NCBI GenBank assembly: GCA_002390825.1
Contig: DGQR01000185.1
Coordinates: forward strand, 1-23,154
DNA length: 23,154 nucleotides
Origin: Rhodoferax sp. UBA4409
GTDB taxonomy: Bacteria; Pseudomonadota; Gammaproteobacteria; Burkholderiales; Burkholderiaceae_C
Direction of reading: 5' to 3'
A program made the translations under genes and the position numbers. Below, piece after piece: positions 7,705-15,354 of this stretch (its first letter is position 1; each line of letters begins with the position of its first letter). Below the pieces are notes generated by a model. That model did no database searches and was not told the origin of the DNA. It saw nothing but the letters and a program-made list of their open reading frames with translations.

Positions 7705-8889
7705 TTATTTGCGCAAAGCCAGCACTTCGGCGGGCTGCACAACCTGACCGGTTTTGTTAGACCAGTTGTTCTTCGTGTAAGTGATCACAGCAGCGATGTC
7801 TGTGTCGCTCAATGTTTTCCATGCGGGCATTGAGCCGTTGTTTTGACCATTCAACAAAATAGCGATTTGCTTGCTCTTGTCAGCATCAAGCACTACGGCA
7901 GCGCCGTCCAGAGCCTTGATGGGGCCAGCGCCTTTGCCATTAGCTTGGTGGCAGGCTGCACAGTTCTGGGCATAAACCTTTTCACCGCGCTTGGAGATGT
8001 CATCCAAGGCCCAAACTTTCGCTGGATCGTCTGCTTTGGCAGCAAGCTTTTTCTTCTCGCCGGCCACCCAAGCGGAGTAGTCTTCTGCAGAGAGCACCTT
8101 CACATGAATGGGCATGTAGGCGTGCTCTTTTCCGCACAGCTCAGCGCACTGACCATAGAAGTCGCCAGTTTTCTCAGCACGGAACCAAGTGTCACGCACA
8201 AACCCAGGGATCGCGTCTTGCTTGATACCGAATGCAGGAACCATGAAGGCGTGAATCACGTCATTGGCTGTAGTGATGATGCGGACCTTCTTGTCGACAG
8301 GCACCACCAATGGGTTGTCCACCTTCAACAAATAGTTGTCGATGGATTCGCCTTTCTTGGGGCCACCAGCATCTGACAAGGCCCGCTGGTCGCTGTCCAA
8401 GGTAGATACGAAACCGATGCCCTCACCCTCGCCCTTGATGTAGTCGTAGCCCCATTTCCACTGCATGCCTGTGGCTTTGATCGTCAAGTCAGCATTGGTG
8501 GTGTCCTTCATGGCGACCACCACTTTGGTAGCAGGTAGCGCCATCAAAATCACAATGACGAAGGGAACAATCGTCCAGATGATTTCAACTGTGACCGACT
8601 CATGAAAGGTAGCGGGTTTGTAACCCACCGACTTGCGGTGCTTCCAGATGGAATAGAACATGACGGCAAAAACCGCCACGAAGATCACGGAGCACACGAT
8701 CAACATGAACCAGTGAAGCCATTGCTGCTCTTGGGCAATTTTGGTGACTGCGGGTGCGAGATTCAGCTGATTAACAGCTGGGCCGCCCGGCAAATCATTC
8801 ACAGCATGCGCTTGCGTCAAGAGGGATGTCCCGGCAAAAGCACCGGCAGTCCACAGCATTGAAGCCAGTTTGTTCGTTGTGTTCTTCAT
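7705..8889 (-). CDS. ctaC: Cytochrome c oxidase subunit II with fused C-terminal cytochrome c domain
   Basis: Electron-entry subunit. 394 residues: signal peptide (about 1-29, ending AHA), two helices (about 60-82 and 101-121), a cupredoxin domain, then a class I cytochrome c domain. CuA ligands are all present: His213, Cys248, Glu250, Cys252, His256 and Met259 (QCAELCGKEHAYM). The heme c site is Cys310-Cys313-His314 (CAACH), with Met354 (GSMPAW) the likely sixth ligand. The fusion makes this a caa3-like subunit II. ATG 8889 (MKNTTNK) is chosen; the frame extends eight codons to a TTG at 8913. Only weak GAACGAG precedes the ATG. It follows the DUF2244 gene by 56 bases. Confidence 0.98.
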   Translation of the reverse strand: MKNTTNKLASMLWTAGAFAGTSLLTQAHAVNDLPGGPAVNQLNLAPAVTKIAQEQQWLHWFMLIVCSVIFVAVFAVMFYSIWKHRKSVGYKPATFHESVTVEIIWTIVPFVIVILMALPATKVVVAMKDTTNADLTIKATGMQWKWGYDYIKGEGEGIGFVSTLDSDQRALSDAGGPKKGESIDNYLLKVDNPLVVPVDKKVRIITTANDVIHAFMVPAFGIKQDAIPGFVRDTWFRAEKTGDFYGQCAELCGKEHAYMPIHVKVLSAEDYSAWVAGEKKKLAAKADDPAKVWALDDISKRGEKVYAQNCAACHQANGKGAGPIKALDGAAVVLDADKSKQIAILLNGQNNGSMPAWKTLSDTDIAAVITYTKNNWSNKTGQVVQPAEVLALRK

Positions 8890-8945
8890 CTCGTTCACTT
8901 TTAGATGCCCCAAAATAATTCACCGCACCGGATTCACGCCTGCCC

Positions 8946-9422
8946 TCAGGCAGCACGCAAAGCCGAACGAATCTCTCTAGCCAGCTGCGGTCGCAACTCC
9001 GGGCGTATGTACCGCCCGACCTGAATGGTTCGCCCACGCTCTGACAATTCAATCAGCGAAGTATCACTCGCGCGAGGCTCAACTCTGACCCAGCCTCTTT
9101 GAAACTCTGCTTTTTCCAGCTTGCCGCCACACTCCAGCTCAACAACGAGCCGGTTGTCCAGCAACGCAATGTGCTCTCCGTCGGTCGAATGCCTTGCGTA
9201 CACGTAAAAGGCCAGCCCGACTGCGATCAACTCCAAGGAGGCGAATGGAATCACCAACGTTGCACCCTGGAACCAGAAGAAAAGCCCGATTCCAATGGAA
9301 ACTACGCATAGCGCCACATAAGTCCATACCAACTGCAGGGGCGTTACGGAACAATTCCGCCGGAGAAGCCAGTGGACCTGTTGCCCTTCTACTGTCGCAA
9401 AGCGAAAACCCGGATTCGTCAT
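8946..9422 (-). CDS. DUF2244 domain membrane protein
   Basis: 158-residue protein with two adjacent helices (about residues 31-75: VWTYVALCVVSIGIGLFF and the following LVIPFASLELIAVGLAFYVYAR) and a soluble C-terminal part with LEKAEFQRGWVRVE and RTIQVGRYIRPELR. This fits DUF2244, a family of unknown function that often lies directly upstream of ctaC. ATG 9422 follows GGGTGA at seven bases; GTG 9431 is the alternative. It is probably the promoter-proximal gene of the cta operon, given a promoter-like element and tandem repeats just upstream and only 56 bases before ctaC. A role in oxidase biogenesis is inference from position. Confidence 0.88.
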   Translation of the reverse strand: MTNPGFRFATVEGQQVHWLLRRNCSVTPLQLVWTYVALCVVSIGIGLFFWFQGATLVIPFASLELIAVGLAFYVYARHSTDGEHIALLDNRLVVELECGGKLEKAEFQRGWVRVEPRASDTSLIELSERGRTIQVGRYIRPELRPQLAREIRSALRAA

Positions 9423-9502
9423 GCGTGTCACCCGAAATGAACTGGGTCGATAAAAACTCAGTCCAAACTGGAGGGGGAATATGCCATCACCTCGTTCCTA
9501 AC

Positions 9503-9546
9503 ATTGTATGACAGTAACGAACTTGACAGGCGTCAGCCCGGCGTCA
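9503..9546 (-). promoter_or_regulatory. Putative cta operon promoter with tandem TGACGCC repeats
   Basis: On the minus strand a -10-like TACAAT lies at 9508-9503, with only a weak -35 match (CTGTCA, 9529-9524, 15-bp spacer). Upstream is an exact direct repeat TGACGCC-GGGC-TGACGCC (9546-9529, 11-bp period). If transcription starts near 9496, the repeat pair is centred near -41.5, a typical activator position. This is inference from sequence only. Confidence 0.35.
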
Positions 9547-9574
9547 CGCAAAGGGGAATCCGTAGGGGTTTTGC

Positions 9575-10453
9575 CTAGTTTTTCAAGGCGGCGCGCATGT
9601 CACCCAAGGAAACACGCGTCTCTGGTGCGACCTTCAAACGAGGCTTAGGCTTGAAGGCATGCCCGTAAACCACTTCAAAAGTGATCGTCAAGCGTCCGTC
9701 GTCCATGCCCAGCTCGCGGGTGAGCCGCGCCAACAAATCTTTGCGCCACCCCTTGGTTCTGGTGCCGGCAAAGCGGTTCGTGTGCAAATTACGCCCCAAA
9801 CCGCGCAACTCTTCCAATAGACGCTCCGCTGACGAGTAGCTCAGGGTAATGCGCTCCATGTCCATCACGGGCTCCGCAAAGCCGGCATGCACCAGCATGT
9901 CACCCCAGTCGTGCATGTCAGTGAACTGGTGATGCGGCTGCGGCCAACCCGCCACGTCAAAAACACGACGCAACTCCCGCAAGGTATCGGGGCCAAAGCA
10001 AGAAAACATGACAAACCCGTCGACAGCCAAGTGGGAGTGCCACTCTCGGATCAAAGCCTGTGGGTCCGCCGCCATGTGCAGCGCCATATTGGCCCACAAC
10101 ATTTGCACCGGATCTGCCGCTTTTTCAAACCGGGGCGTGGCGCCCGTCCACCGCCCGGGACTCCACCACGCCGGTGTAAGGATCTTCCGCGAATGCAGTT
10201 GCCTGGCAGAGGTGCTTTCGCATACGTAGCTTTGTGCTTTGGGATAGCGCTTTTGCACCAGCAAATGCCCTTCATAGCCGCCCCGCGAGGGCTCCCAATC
10301 CAACCACGTTGCCGGTTTTTGCACGATCCACTGCAACCGGTCCTCCATGCGGCGGGCGATCTCCTCATGCAGCCAAGGGGCGGACTCCACCGGCGCATAA
10401 GCCCAACGGGCTGCGGCAACCGGGTCAATGGTGGGGGGCTTGTGATCAGTCAT
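9575..10453 (-). CDS. BioC-like SAM-dependent methyltransferase family protein
   Basis: 292-residue protein whose second half resembles malonyl-ACP O-methyltransferase BioC: LWANMALHMAADPQALIREWHSHL, then FSCFGPDTLRELRRVF, MHDWGDMLVHAGFAEPVMDME and ITLSYSSAERLLEELRGLG. BioC methylates malonyl-ACP to start pimelate synthesis for biotin. The N-terminal Rossmann motif is not the usual DLGCGTG; the corresponding stretch reads WLDWEPSRGGYEG, so SAM binding by the canonical glycine loop is doubtful. Divergent from comF with 38 bases between starts; no other biotin gene is in the window. Calling it bioC would be over-annotation. It lies upstream of DUF2244 on the same strand, 152 bases away. Confidence 0.8.
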   Translation of the reverse strand: MTDHKPPTIDPVAAARWAYAPVESAPWLHEEIARRMEDRLQWIVQKPATWLDWEPSRGGYEGHLLVQKRYPKAQSYVCESTSARQLHSRKILTPAWWSPGRWTGATPRFEKAADPVQMLWANMALHMAADPQALIREWHSHLAVDGFVMFSCFGPDTLRELRRVFDVAGWPQPHHQFTDMHDWGDMLVHAGFAEPVMDMERITLSYSSAERLLEELRGLGRNLHTNRFAGTRTKGWRKDLLARLTRELGMDDGRLTITFEVVYGHAFKPKPRLKVAPETRVSLGDMRAALKN

Positions 10454-10491
10454 GGCCAGGAAAATCGTCGGTGCGCGAGTATATTGGGCCC

Positions 10492-11205
10492 ATGTTCAGC
10501 GCCTTGCTCCAAGGGTTAAGCCGCCAGGTACCCAGCGTATGCCGTGTTTGCAGATCATGGCCCTCGCACCCAGTGTGCGAAGACTGTGTGCACGCATTTG
10601 CCCAGCCGGTACACCGCTGCGCGGTATGTGCGCTCGCCATCCCGACTACCTTGCATCACTGTAGAGCCTGCACTGACACACCGCCCGTATGGAATGCAAC
10701 GCTTGCGGCCGTGGACTATGGCTACCCGTGGGACCGGCTGATTGCGGACTTCAAGTTCCAAGGCAACCCGGCTTGGGCGCGCCACTTCGCCACCATCATG
10801 CGGAGTGCGCCTTGGGTAGAACCCGCTTTGGAAGCGGCTGACTGGGTCATCCCGATGCCGTTGGCCCGGGAACGGCTGCTGGAGCGGGGCTTTAACCAAT
10901 CCGCGCTATTAGCCCGCCACCTGAGCCCTGCCAAAGTGCGGGAGGATTGGTTATTGCGCCTTTTTCACACCCCGGCACAAAGTGGACTGTCACGCGAAGA
11001 GCGGCAACACAACCTGCAGCACGCTTTTGCCATGGAGCCGCACTGCGGCGCGCACTTACAAGGCAAAAACATCATCTTGGTAGACGACGTGATGACCAGT
11101 GGCGCCACCATGGCCGCCGCAAGCGTCGTCTTGCAGCGTGCCGGCGCTCCGCACATCACGGCACTGGTGTTTGCGCGCACAGCCCGGGGGGATGCTGGAG
11201 CGTAG
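10492..11205 (+). CDS. ComF family protein (phosphoribosyltransferase-like)
   Basis: 237-residue ComF/GntX-type protein. The N-terminus holds four cysteine pairs (Cys17/20, 29/32, 43/46, 57/60) consistent with a zinc-binding domain. The C-terminal half is a type I phosphoribosyltransferase fold with VIPMPLARERLLERGFNQS and the PRPP loop ILVDDVMTSGAT (about residues 195-206). In naturally competent bacteria ComF acts in uptake of single-stranded DNA, but homologues occur widely without proven competence roles. ATG 10492 is chosen because the zinc domain begins directly after it; the longer frame overlaps the divergent methyltransferase. It precedes trmL by 11 bases, a likely operon. Confidence 0.93.
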   Translation: MFSALLQGLSRQVPSVCRVCRSWPSHPVCEDCVHAFAQPVHRCAVCALAIPTTLHHCRACTDTPPVWNATLAAVDYGYPWDRLIADFKFQGNPAWARHFATIMRSAPWVEPALEAADWVIPMPLARERLLERGFNQSALLARHLSPAKVREDWLLRLFHTPAQSGLSREERQHNLQHAFAMEPHCGAHLQGKNIILVDDVMTSGATMAAASVVLQRAGAPHITALVFARTARGDAGA

Positions 11206-11216
11206 ACAATCACGGC

Positions 11217-11681
11217 ATGTTTCATATTGTTTTAGTTGAACCAGAAATTCCGCCCAACACCGGCAACGTGATCCGGCTGGCGGCCAACACCGGCTGCCAA
11301 TTGCACTTGGTGGAGCCATTGGGCTTTTCGATGGACGACAAGCACATGCGGCGCGCAGGCCTGGACTACCATGAGTACGCTCAACTCAAGCGGCATGCCA
11401 GCTGGCAGCAGTTTTTGGAGGATGAGAAACCCGATCCTGAGCGCCTCTTCACGCTCACCACCCGAGGAACACGCAGCCCCTTTGAGGTCGCGTTTCGAGC
11501 AGGGGATTGGCTGGTCTTCGGCTCAGAAACCAAGGGAATTTCTGACTTTGTACGGACTTCGTTCAGCCCCGAGCGCAGCTTGCGCCTGCCCATGCGGCCG
11601 GACCAACGCAGCCTCAACCTGTCGAATGCGGTGGCGGTCACCGTGTTCGAGGCTTGGCGCCAAAACGGTTTCGGCAGCTGA
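11217..11681 (+). CDS. trmL: tRNA (cytidine(34)-2'-O)-methyltransferase
   Basis: 154-residue SPOUT-class enzyme that 2'-O-methylates the wobble nucleotide of certain leucine tRNAs using SAM. Family marks: MFHIVLVEPEIPPNTGNVIR at the start (kept here as the opening strand and NTGN loop), GFSMDDKHMRRAGLDYH, LVFGSETKG, and the knot motif LRLPMRPDQRSLNLSNAVAV near the end. Length equals the short TrmL type (about 150-160). The ATG is 11 bases after the comF stop, so the two are probably co-transcribed. Confidence 0.95.
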   Translation: MFHIVLVEPEIPPNTGNVIRLAANTGCQLHLVEPLGFSMDDKHMRRAGLDYHEYAQLKRHASWQQFLEDEKPDPERLFTLTTRGTRSPFEVAFRAGDWLVFGSETKGISDFVRTSFSPERSLRLPMRPDQRSLNLSNAVAVTVFEAWRQNGFGS

Positions 11682-11709
11682 CGCCAGACGGCGCACCCCA
11701 CCGGGTGGC

Positions 11710-12165
11710 TCAAGGGTACTGACGGACCAAGGCCTCTGCCACACAAGCAGGCTTGGCAGCCCCTTCGCGCTCGATCGTGACTTCCCAGCTTTGCTGGACA
11801 CCCCCGTTATCAATCGGCTCAGCTGACAGCAGCTTCAAATGGGCACGCAGCCGGCTGTTCACCGGCACCGGTGACACAAAGCGGACCTTGTTGAGCCCGT
11901 AATTGACCCCCATGCGGGCCTCGATCACCGCCAGGCTGGACTCCATAAACCGGGGAATCAAAGACAAGGTCAGAAAGCCATGCGCGATCGGGGCGCCAAA
12001 AGGCCCTTGCGCCGCGCGCACCGGGTCCACATGGATCCACTGGTGGTCTCCCGTCGCCTGGGCAAACAAATCGATCTGAGTCTGGCTGATGGTGAGCCAG
12101 TCGCTGACTGCGACCGTGGTGCCGACTTGGGCGGACAACTCCGCCAGTGTGTCAAAAATTTTCAT
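11710..12165 (-). CDS. MaoC family (R)-specific enoyl-CoA hydratase/dehydratase
   Basis: 151-residue single hot-dog domain protein. It carries the hydratase-2 signature: FAQATGDHQWIHVD (catalytic Asp and His in DHQWIH) and GAPIAHGFLTLSL. Members hydrate trans-2-enoyl-CoA to (R)-3-hydroxyacyl-CoA and act in fatty acid or polyhydroxyalkanoate metabolism; the substrate here cannot be told from sequence. ATG 12165 has AGAG nine bases upstream; the track-length form adds two residues. It is convergent with trmL (28-base gap) and downstream of the parA-like gene on the same strand (54-base gap). Confidence 0.93.
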   Translation of the reverse strand: MKIFDTLAELSAQVGTTVAVSDWLTISQTQIDLFAQATGDHQWIHVDPVRAAQGPFGAPIAHGFLTLSLIPRFMESSLAVIEARMGVNYGLNKVRFVSPVPVNSRLRAHLKLLSAEPIDNGGVQQSWEVTIEREGAAKPACVAEALVRQYP

Positions 12166-12219
12166 GCACAAACTCTAGCCAGTGGTGGCCAGGGCGCATG
12201 TAGCCCGGGTGACAGCGGG

Positions 12220-12837
12220 TCAGTTACTCAACCAGTCGCAAATCGGCTGCCACTGCTGCAAGTCGCGCTCGACCTTGCCTGGCGCCACGTCGAATATGGT
12301 GAGCCCTCGCGCTGTCGTCTGGATGTAGTTCTGGGTATCGCGCACCGAGCCGAGCACCGGCAAGCCCAAGCCGGTGACAAAGTGTTGGAGCTGCTCGGCA
12401 GCCAATGTCCGCTCGTCGACCCGCATCCCGACAATGCCCACCTTGAATTTGTCGGCCCGCGAGCTGGCAGCCAGCTCATCCAAAAAAGGCTTGGTCGCAA
12501 AAATGTCAAAAATACTGGGCTGCAAGGGCACGACCACATGGGTCGCGATCTTCAAAACCTCTTTCAATCGCTTGCCGTGCAGGCCGGCAGGGGTATCCAA
12601 CACCACGTGGCTGGTGCCTTTGGGCGGCTTGGCGATGCCATCGGCGCCCAAGGCCCAGCCGGTAATCGGCTTGGCCGCGGCCGGGCGCAAACTCAACCAG
12701 AGCTGCGAGGATTGCTGACGATCGGCGTCCCCCAGCATGACGGCGTGCCCTTGGGACGCGAAATACCCGGCAATTTGGGTGGACAGCGTGGACTTTCCCA
12801 CCCCGCCTTTGGGATTCGCAACAACAACCACGGGCAT
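12220..12837 (-). CDS. ParA/MinD-type P-loop ATPase (orphan)
   Basis: 205-residue deviant Walker A ATPase. Walker A is NPKGGVGKST at residues 8-17; Walker A' is in GDADRQQSS, where the usual DxDPQ pattern is altered; Walker B is VVLDTPAG. No DNA-binding N-terminal extension is present, as in small ParA-family proteins (ParC/PpfA or plasmid type Ib). No parB-like partner lies beside it, so a role in positioning some cellular cargo or plasmid-like partition cannot be decided. ATG 12837 has AGGAGA eight bases upstream, better than the upstream start. Divergent from the kefF-like gene with 40 bases between starts. Confidence 0.92.
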   Translation of the reverse strand: MPVVVVANPKGGVGKSTLSTQIAGYFASQGHAVMLGDADRQQSSQLWLSLRPAAAKPITGWALGADGIAKPPKGTSHVVLDTPAGLHGKRLKEVLKIATHVVVPLQPSIFDIFATKPFLDELAASSRADKFKVGIVGMRVDERTLAAEQLQHFVTGLGLPVLGSVRDTQNYIQTTARGLTIFDVAPGKVERDLQQWQPICDWLSN

Positions 12838-12855
12838 AAACAAAGTCTCCTGCAA

Positions 12856-12873
12856 ATAACTGCGCTATGTTAT
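12856..12873. promoter_or_regulatory. Inverted repeat ATAAC-N8-GTTAT in the parA/kefF divergent gap
   Basis: A perfect 5-bp inverted repeat with an 8-bp spacer occupies the middle of the 40-base gap between the divergent ParA-type and KefF-like genes, five bases before the KefF-like start. It could be an operator for a dimeric regulator or chance in an AT-rich promoter gap. Confidence 0.25.
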
Positions 12874-12877
12874 CGGC

Positions 12878-13501
12878 ATGGTCAATGAAAACCAACCTTC
12901 TCCCATTTACGTGATCGCGGCGCACCCGAACTGGCGCGACTCGCGGGTCAATCGCCAGCTGCACACCGCTGCAACCACCACCGCAGGCGTGAGCGTGTGC
13001 GACTTGTACGAAACCTATCCCGATTACGCGATCGAGGTACAGGCCGAGCAAACCAAGCTCGAGGCGGCCCAACTGGTCGTGCTGATGCACCCGGTCCAGT
13101 GGTACTCCATGCCCGCCCTGCTCAAGCTCTGGGTCGACGAAGTGCTGAGCTATGGCTGGGCGTATGGACAGGGCGCGAATGCCCTCAAAGGCAAAGACCT
13201 TTGGCTGGTGGCCAGCACAGGCGGGGCGGAATCGTCGTACCACCCGCAGGGCTACAACCGCTACTTTTTTGACGCCTTTTTGCCACCCTACGAACAGACC
13301 GCGGCGCTGTGCGGCATGCGTTTTCTCCCACCCATGGTACTGCATGGCGCCCATAGCGCGCCTGCAGCGTTGGTAACCGAGCACGTGAACACCTTCCGCG
13401 AACGGCTGCAGACCTACCCGCACTGGCCGGAGCTAGACGACCTGGCGGACTGTGCGGCCTGCGAAGTGCCGGAGCAGGACCGCCCCGCAGGGGAGCACTG
13501 A
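12878..13501 (+). CDS. KefF-like NAD(P)H-quinone oxidoreductase, ancillary to potassium efflux
   Basis: 207-residue flavodoxin-fold protein of the NQO1/KefF family. Marks: IYVIAAHPNWRDSRVNRQL (flavin-binding start), VLMHPVQWYSMPALLKLWVDEVLSYGWAYG, and VASTGGAESSYHPQGYNR. KefF binds the KefC antiporter and is needed for its full activity; it also has quinone reductase activity. The stop TGA is one base from the next ATG (kefC-like), and the pair order matches kefF-kefC of enterobacteria. It has a C-terminal extension with two cysteines (ADCAACEVPEQ) whose function I cannot assign. Start ATG 12878 has no clear ribosome binding site. Confidence 0.92.
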   Translation: MVNENQPSPIYVIAAHPNWRDSRVNRQLHTAATTTAGVSVCDLYETYPDYAIEVQAEQTKLEAAQLVVLMHPVQWYSMPALLKLWVDEVLSYGWAYGQGANALKGKDLWLVASTGGAESSYHPQGYNRYFFDAFLPPYEQTAALCGMRFLPPMVLHGAHSAPAALVTEHVNTFRERLQTYPHWPELDDLADCAACEVPEQDRPAGEH

Positions 13502-13502
13502 G

Positions 13503-15329
13503 ATGGAGCACGCACCCGCTTGGCTGCTCAACAGCCTGATTTACCTGAGCGCCGCAGTGATCGCGGTCCCGATCTCCAAGGCGCTGGGGCTGGGCGCCAT
13601 CATTGGCTACCTGGCCGCCGGTATCGCGATCGGCCCCTGGGGCGCAGGCCTGGTCACCAATGTGGAAGACATTCTTCACTTTGCCGAGTTCGGCGTGGTG
13701 CTGATGCTGTTTCTGGTGGGCCTGGAGCTGGAGCCGCGTCGGCTCTGGAGCCTGCGCCGATCCATTTTCGGCTGGGGGGCGATGCAAGTGCTGGGCTGCA
13801 CCGCGCTTTTGATGCTCGTGGCCATGGCCTGTGGCGTGGGCTGGCGCTTGAGTCTGGTGGGCGCGCTCGGCTTGGCACTGTCGAGCACCGCCATCGCCCT
13901 GCAAGTGATGGAAGAGCGCAACCTGCTCCCCACGCCCAGCGGCCAGGCGGCCTTCTCCATTTTGTTGTTCCAGGATGTAGCGGCCATTCCGATCCTCGCG
14001 CTACTACCTTTGCTCGGCGCTGCTTCAGGACAAAACAGTGAGCTAGCGCCCGTTGAATATGCGCAAGCAGCTATTAAAATCATAGCAGTTACCGCCAGCA
14101 TCATCTTGGGTGGGCGCTTGTTGTTGCGACCCCTGTTTCGCTGGATTGCACGCTCCAACACACCAGAGATATTCACCGCAGCCGCCTTGCTGCTGGTGGT
14201 CGGCATCTCCGCCCTGATGCTGCTGGTCGGCTTGAGCATGGCCTTGGGCGCCTTTCTGGCGGGCGTGCTGCTGGCAGACAGCGAGTACCGGCGCGAGCTG
14301 GAGACCGACTTGGAGCCCTTCAAGGGCCTGCTGCTCGGGCTGTTTTTTATTGCAGTGGGCATGAGCATCGACTTTGGCGTTCTGCGCGAATCCCCGGGCG
14401 CGATGGCCCTCGTGGTGTTCGGCTTTCTGGCGGTGAAGGGCGCCGTGATCTACACCCTGGCACGCCATATCCAACTTCCATTGGCCGAGCGCCCGGTGTT
14501 CACCTTGTTGTTGGCTCAAGGGGGTGAGTTCGCATTTGTCGTGTTTCAGGCCGCGGCCGGAGCCCACGTGTTTCCGGCCGAGACTGCGTCGCTGCTGATT
14601 GGTGCGGTCGCGGTTTCCATGCTGCTGAGCCCCTTGGTGCTGGTTGCGGTAGACCGCCTGTTGCTGCCGCGCTTTGCCGGTTCTGGCGGCACGCCCCTTG
14701 AGGAAATCTCAGAGCAGCAGGATGCGCCTGTCATCATTGCCGGCTTCGGGCGCTACGGGCAAATTGTCGGCCGGGTCATGTTGGCAGAAGGCATCTCCAC
14801 CACCGTGCTGGACCACGATGCCGAAATGGTCGAAGTCGCCCGCAAGCTGGGCTACCGCGTGTTTTACGGAGATGCAACCCGGCTGGATTTGCTGCGCATC
14901 TCTGGCGCGGAGCAGGCGAAAGTGCTGGTCGTCGCTGTGGATGATGTGGAGCAATCGCTAGCGGTGGTCGATCTAGTGCGGGCCCATTTCCCCGGGCTGC
15001 ACATCGTGGCCCGCGCCCGGGACGTTACCCACTGGAACCAGCTGCGCGAGCGCGGTGTCACGCTCGTGGAGCGAGAGTTGTTTGAGTCGAGCCTGCGCAG
15101 CGCCCGCAGCGTGTTGCAGTTACTGGGCCAACCCGCCCATGCGGCACGCCAGACCGCCATGCGCTTTCGGCACCACAACCTCGCCTTGTTTGAAAAAATG
15201 CGCCCTCACTTCAAAGACCGCAGCAAGCTGATTGCCACCATCAAACAAGGCCGCCAGCAACTCGAAGAGCAAATGGCCCAAGAGCGGGCAGACCAGGAAA
15301 AACGAGATACCACCCGGTGGGTGGACTAA
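13503..15329 (+). CDS. kefC: KefC-like glutathione-regulated K+/H+ antiporter
   Basis: Monovalent cation:proton antiporter-2 family protein of 608 residues: an N-terminal membrane domain of about twelve to thirteen helices (1-390; HFAEFGVVLMLFLVGLELEP and LLFQDVAAIPILALL are hallmark segments), then a cytosolic RCK/TrkA-N domain from about residue 408 (IIAGFGRYGQIVGRV, a GxGxxG nucleotide fold; YRVFYGDATRLDLL), and a charged tail. KefC effluxes potassium and acidifies the cytosol in response to glutathione adducts of electrophiles. ATG 13503 has GGGGAG seven bases upstream and follows the kefF-like stop by one base, so translation is coupled. A palindromic repeat encodes A-I-K-I-I-A in a membrane helix at 14070. 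Confidence 0.94.
   Translation: MEHAPAWLLNSLIYLSAAVIAVPISKALGLGAIIGYLAAGIAIGPWGAGLVTNVEDILHFAEFGVVLMLFLVGLELEPRRLWSLRRSIFGWGAMQVLGCTALLMLVAMACGVGWRLSLVGALGLALSSTAIALQVMEERNLLPTPSGQAAFSILLFQDVAAIPILALLPLLGAASGQNSELAPVEYAQAAIKIIAVTASIILGGRLLLRPLFRWIARSNTPEIFTAAALLLVVGISALMLLVGLSMALGAFLAGVLLADSEYRRELETDLEPFKGLLLGLFFIAVGMSIDFGVLRESPGAMALVVFGFLAVKGAVIYTLARHIQLPLAERPVFTLLLAQGGEFAFVVFQAAAGAHVFPAETASLLIGAVAVSMLLSPLVLVAVDRLLLPRFAGSGGTPLEEISEQQDAPVIIAGFGRYGQIVGRVMLAEGISTTVLDHDAEMVEVARKLGYRVFYGDATRLDLLRISGAEQAKVLVVAVDDVEQSLAVVDLVRAHFPGLHIVARARDVTHWNQLRERGVTLVERELFESSLRSARSVLQLLGQPAHAARQTAMRFRHHNLALFEKMRPHFKDRSKLIATIKQGRQQLEEQMAQERADQEKRDTTRWVD
14070..14086. repeat. GCTAT-N7-ATAGC palindromic intragenic repeat, copy 2
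   Basis: GCTATTAAAATCATAGC inside kefC, encoding A-I-K-I-I-A. It is strikingly AT-rich and uses the rare ATA codon within a GC-rich gene. Nine of its bases outside the arms match copy 3 closely, which differs only at one spacer base (TTRAAATC). Confidence 0.65.
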
Positions 15330-15354
15330 TTCTCACCGTGCTAACCTTGAGCCC

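Noticed and set aside
9508..9529. Two CTGTCA[AT] units upstream of DUF2244 as a possible third Pho box
   Set aside because: The units are 15 bp apart, not 11, and one overlaps the -10; the geometry does not fit PhoB.
10480..10485. TATATT as a -10 element for comF
   Set aside because: It lies only seven bases before the comF ATG and would give a leaderless transcript; no -35 is evident, so I do not list it.
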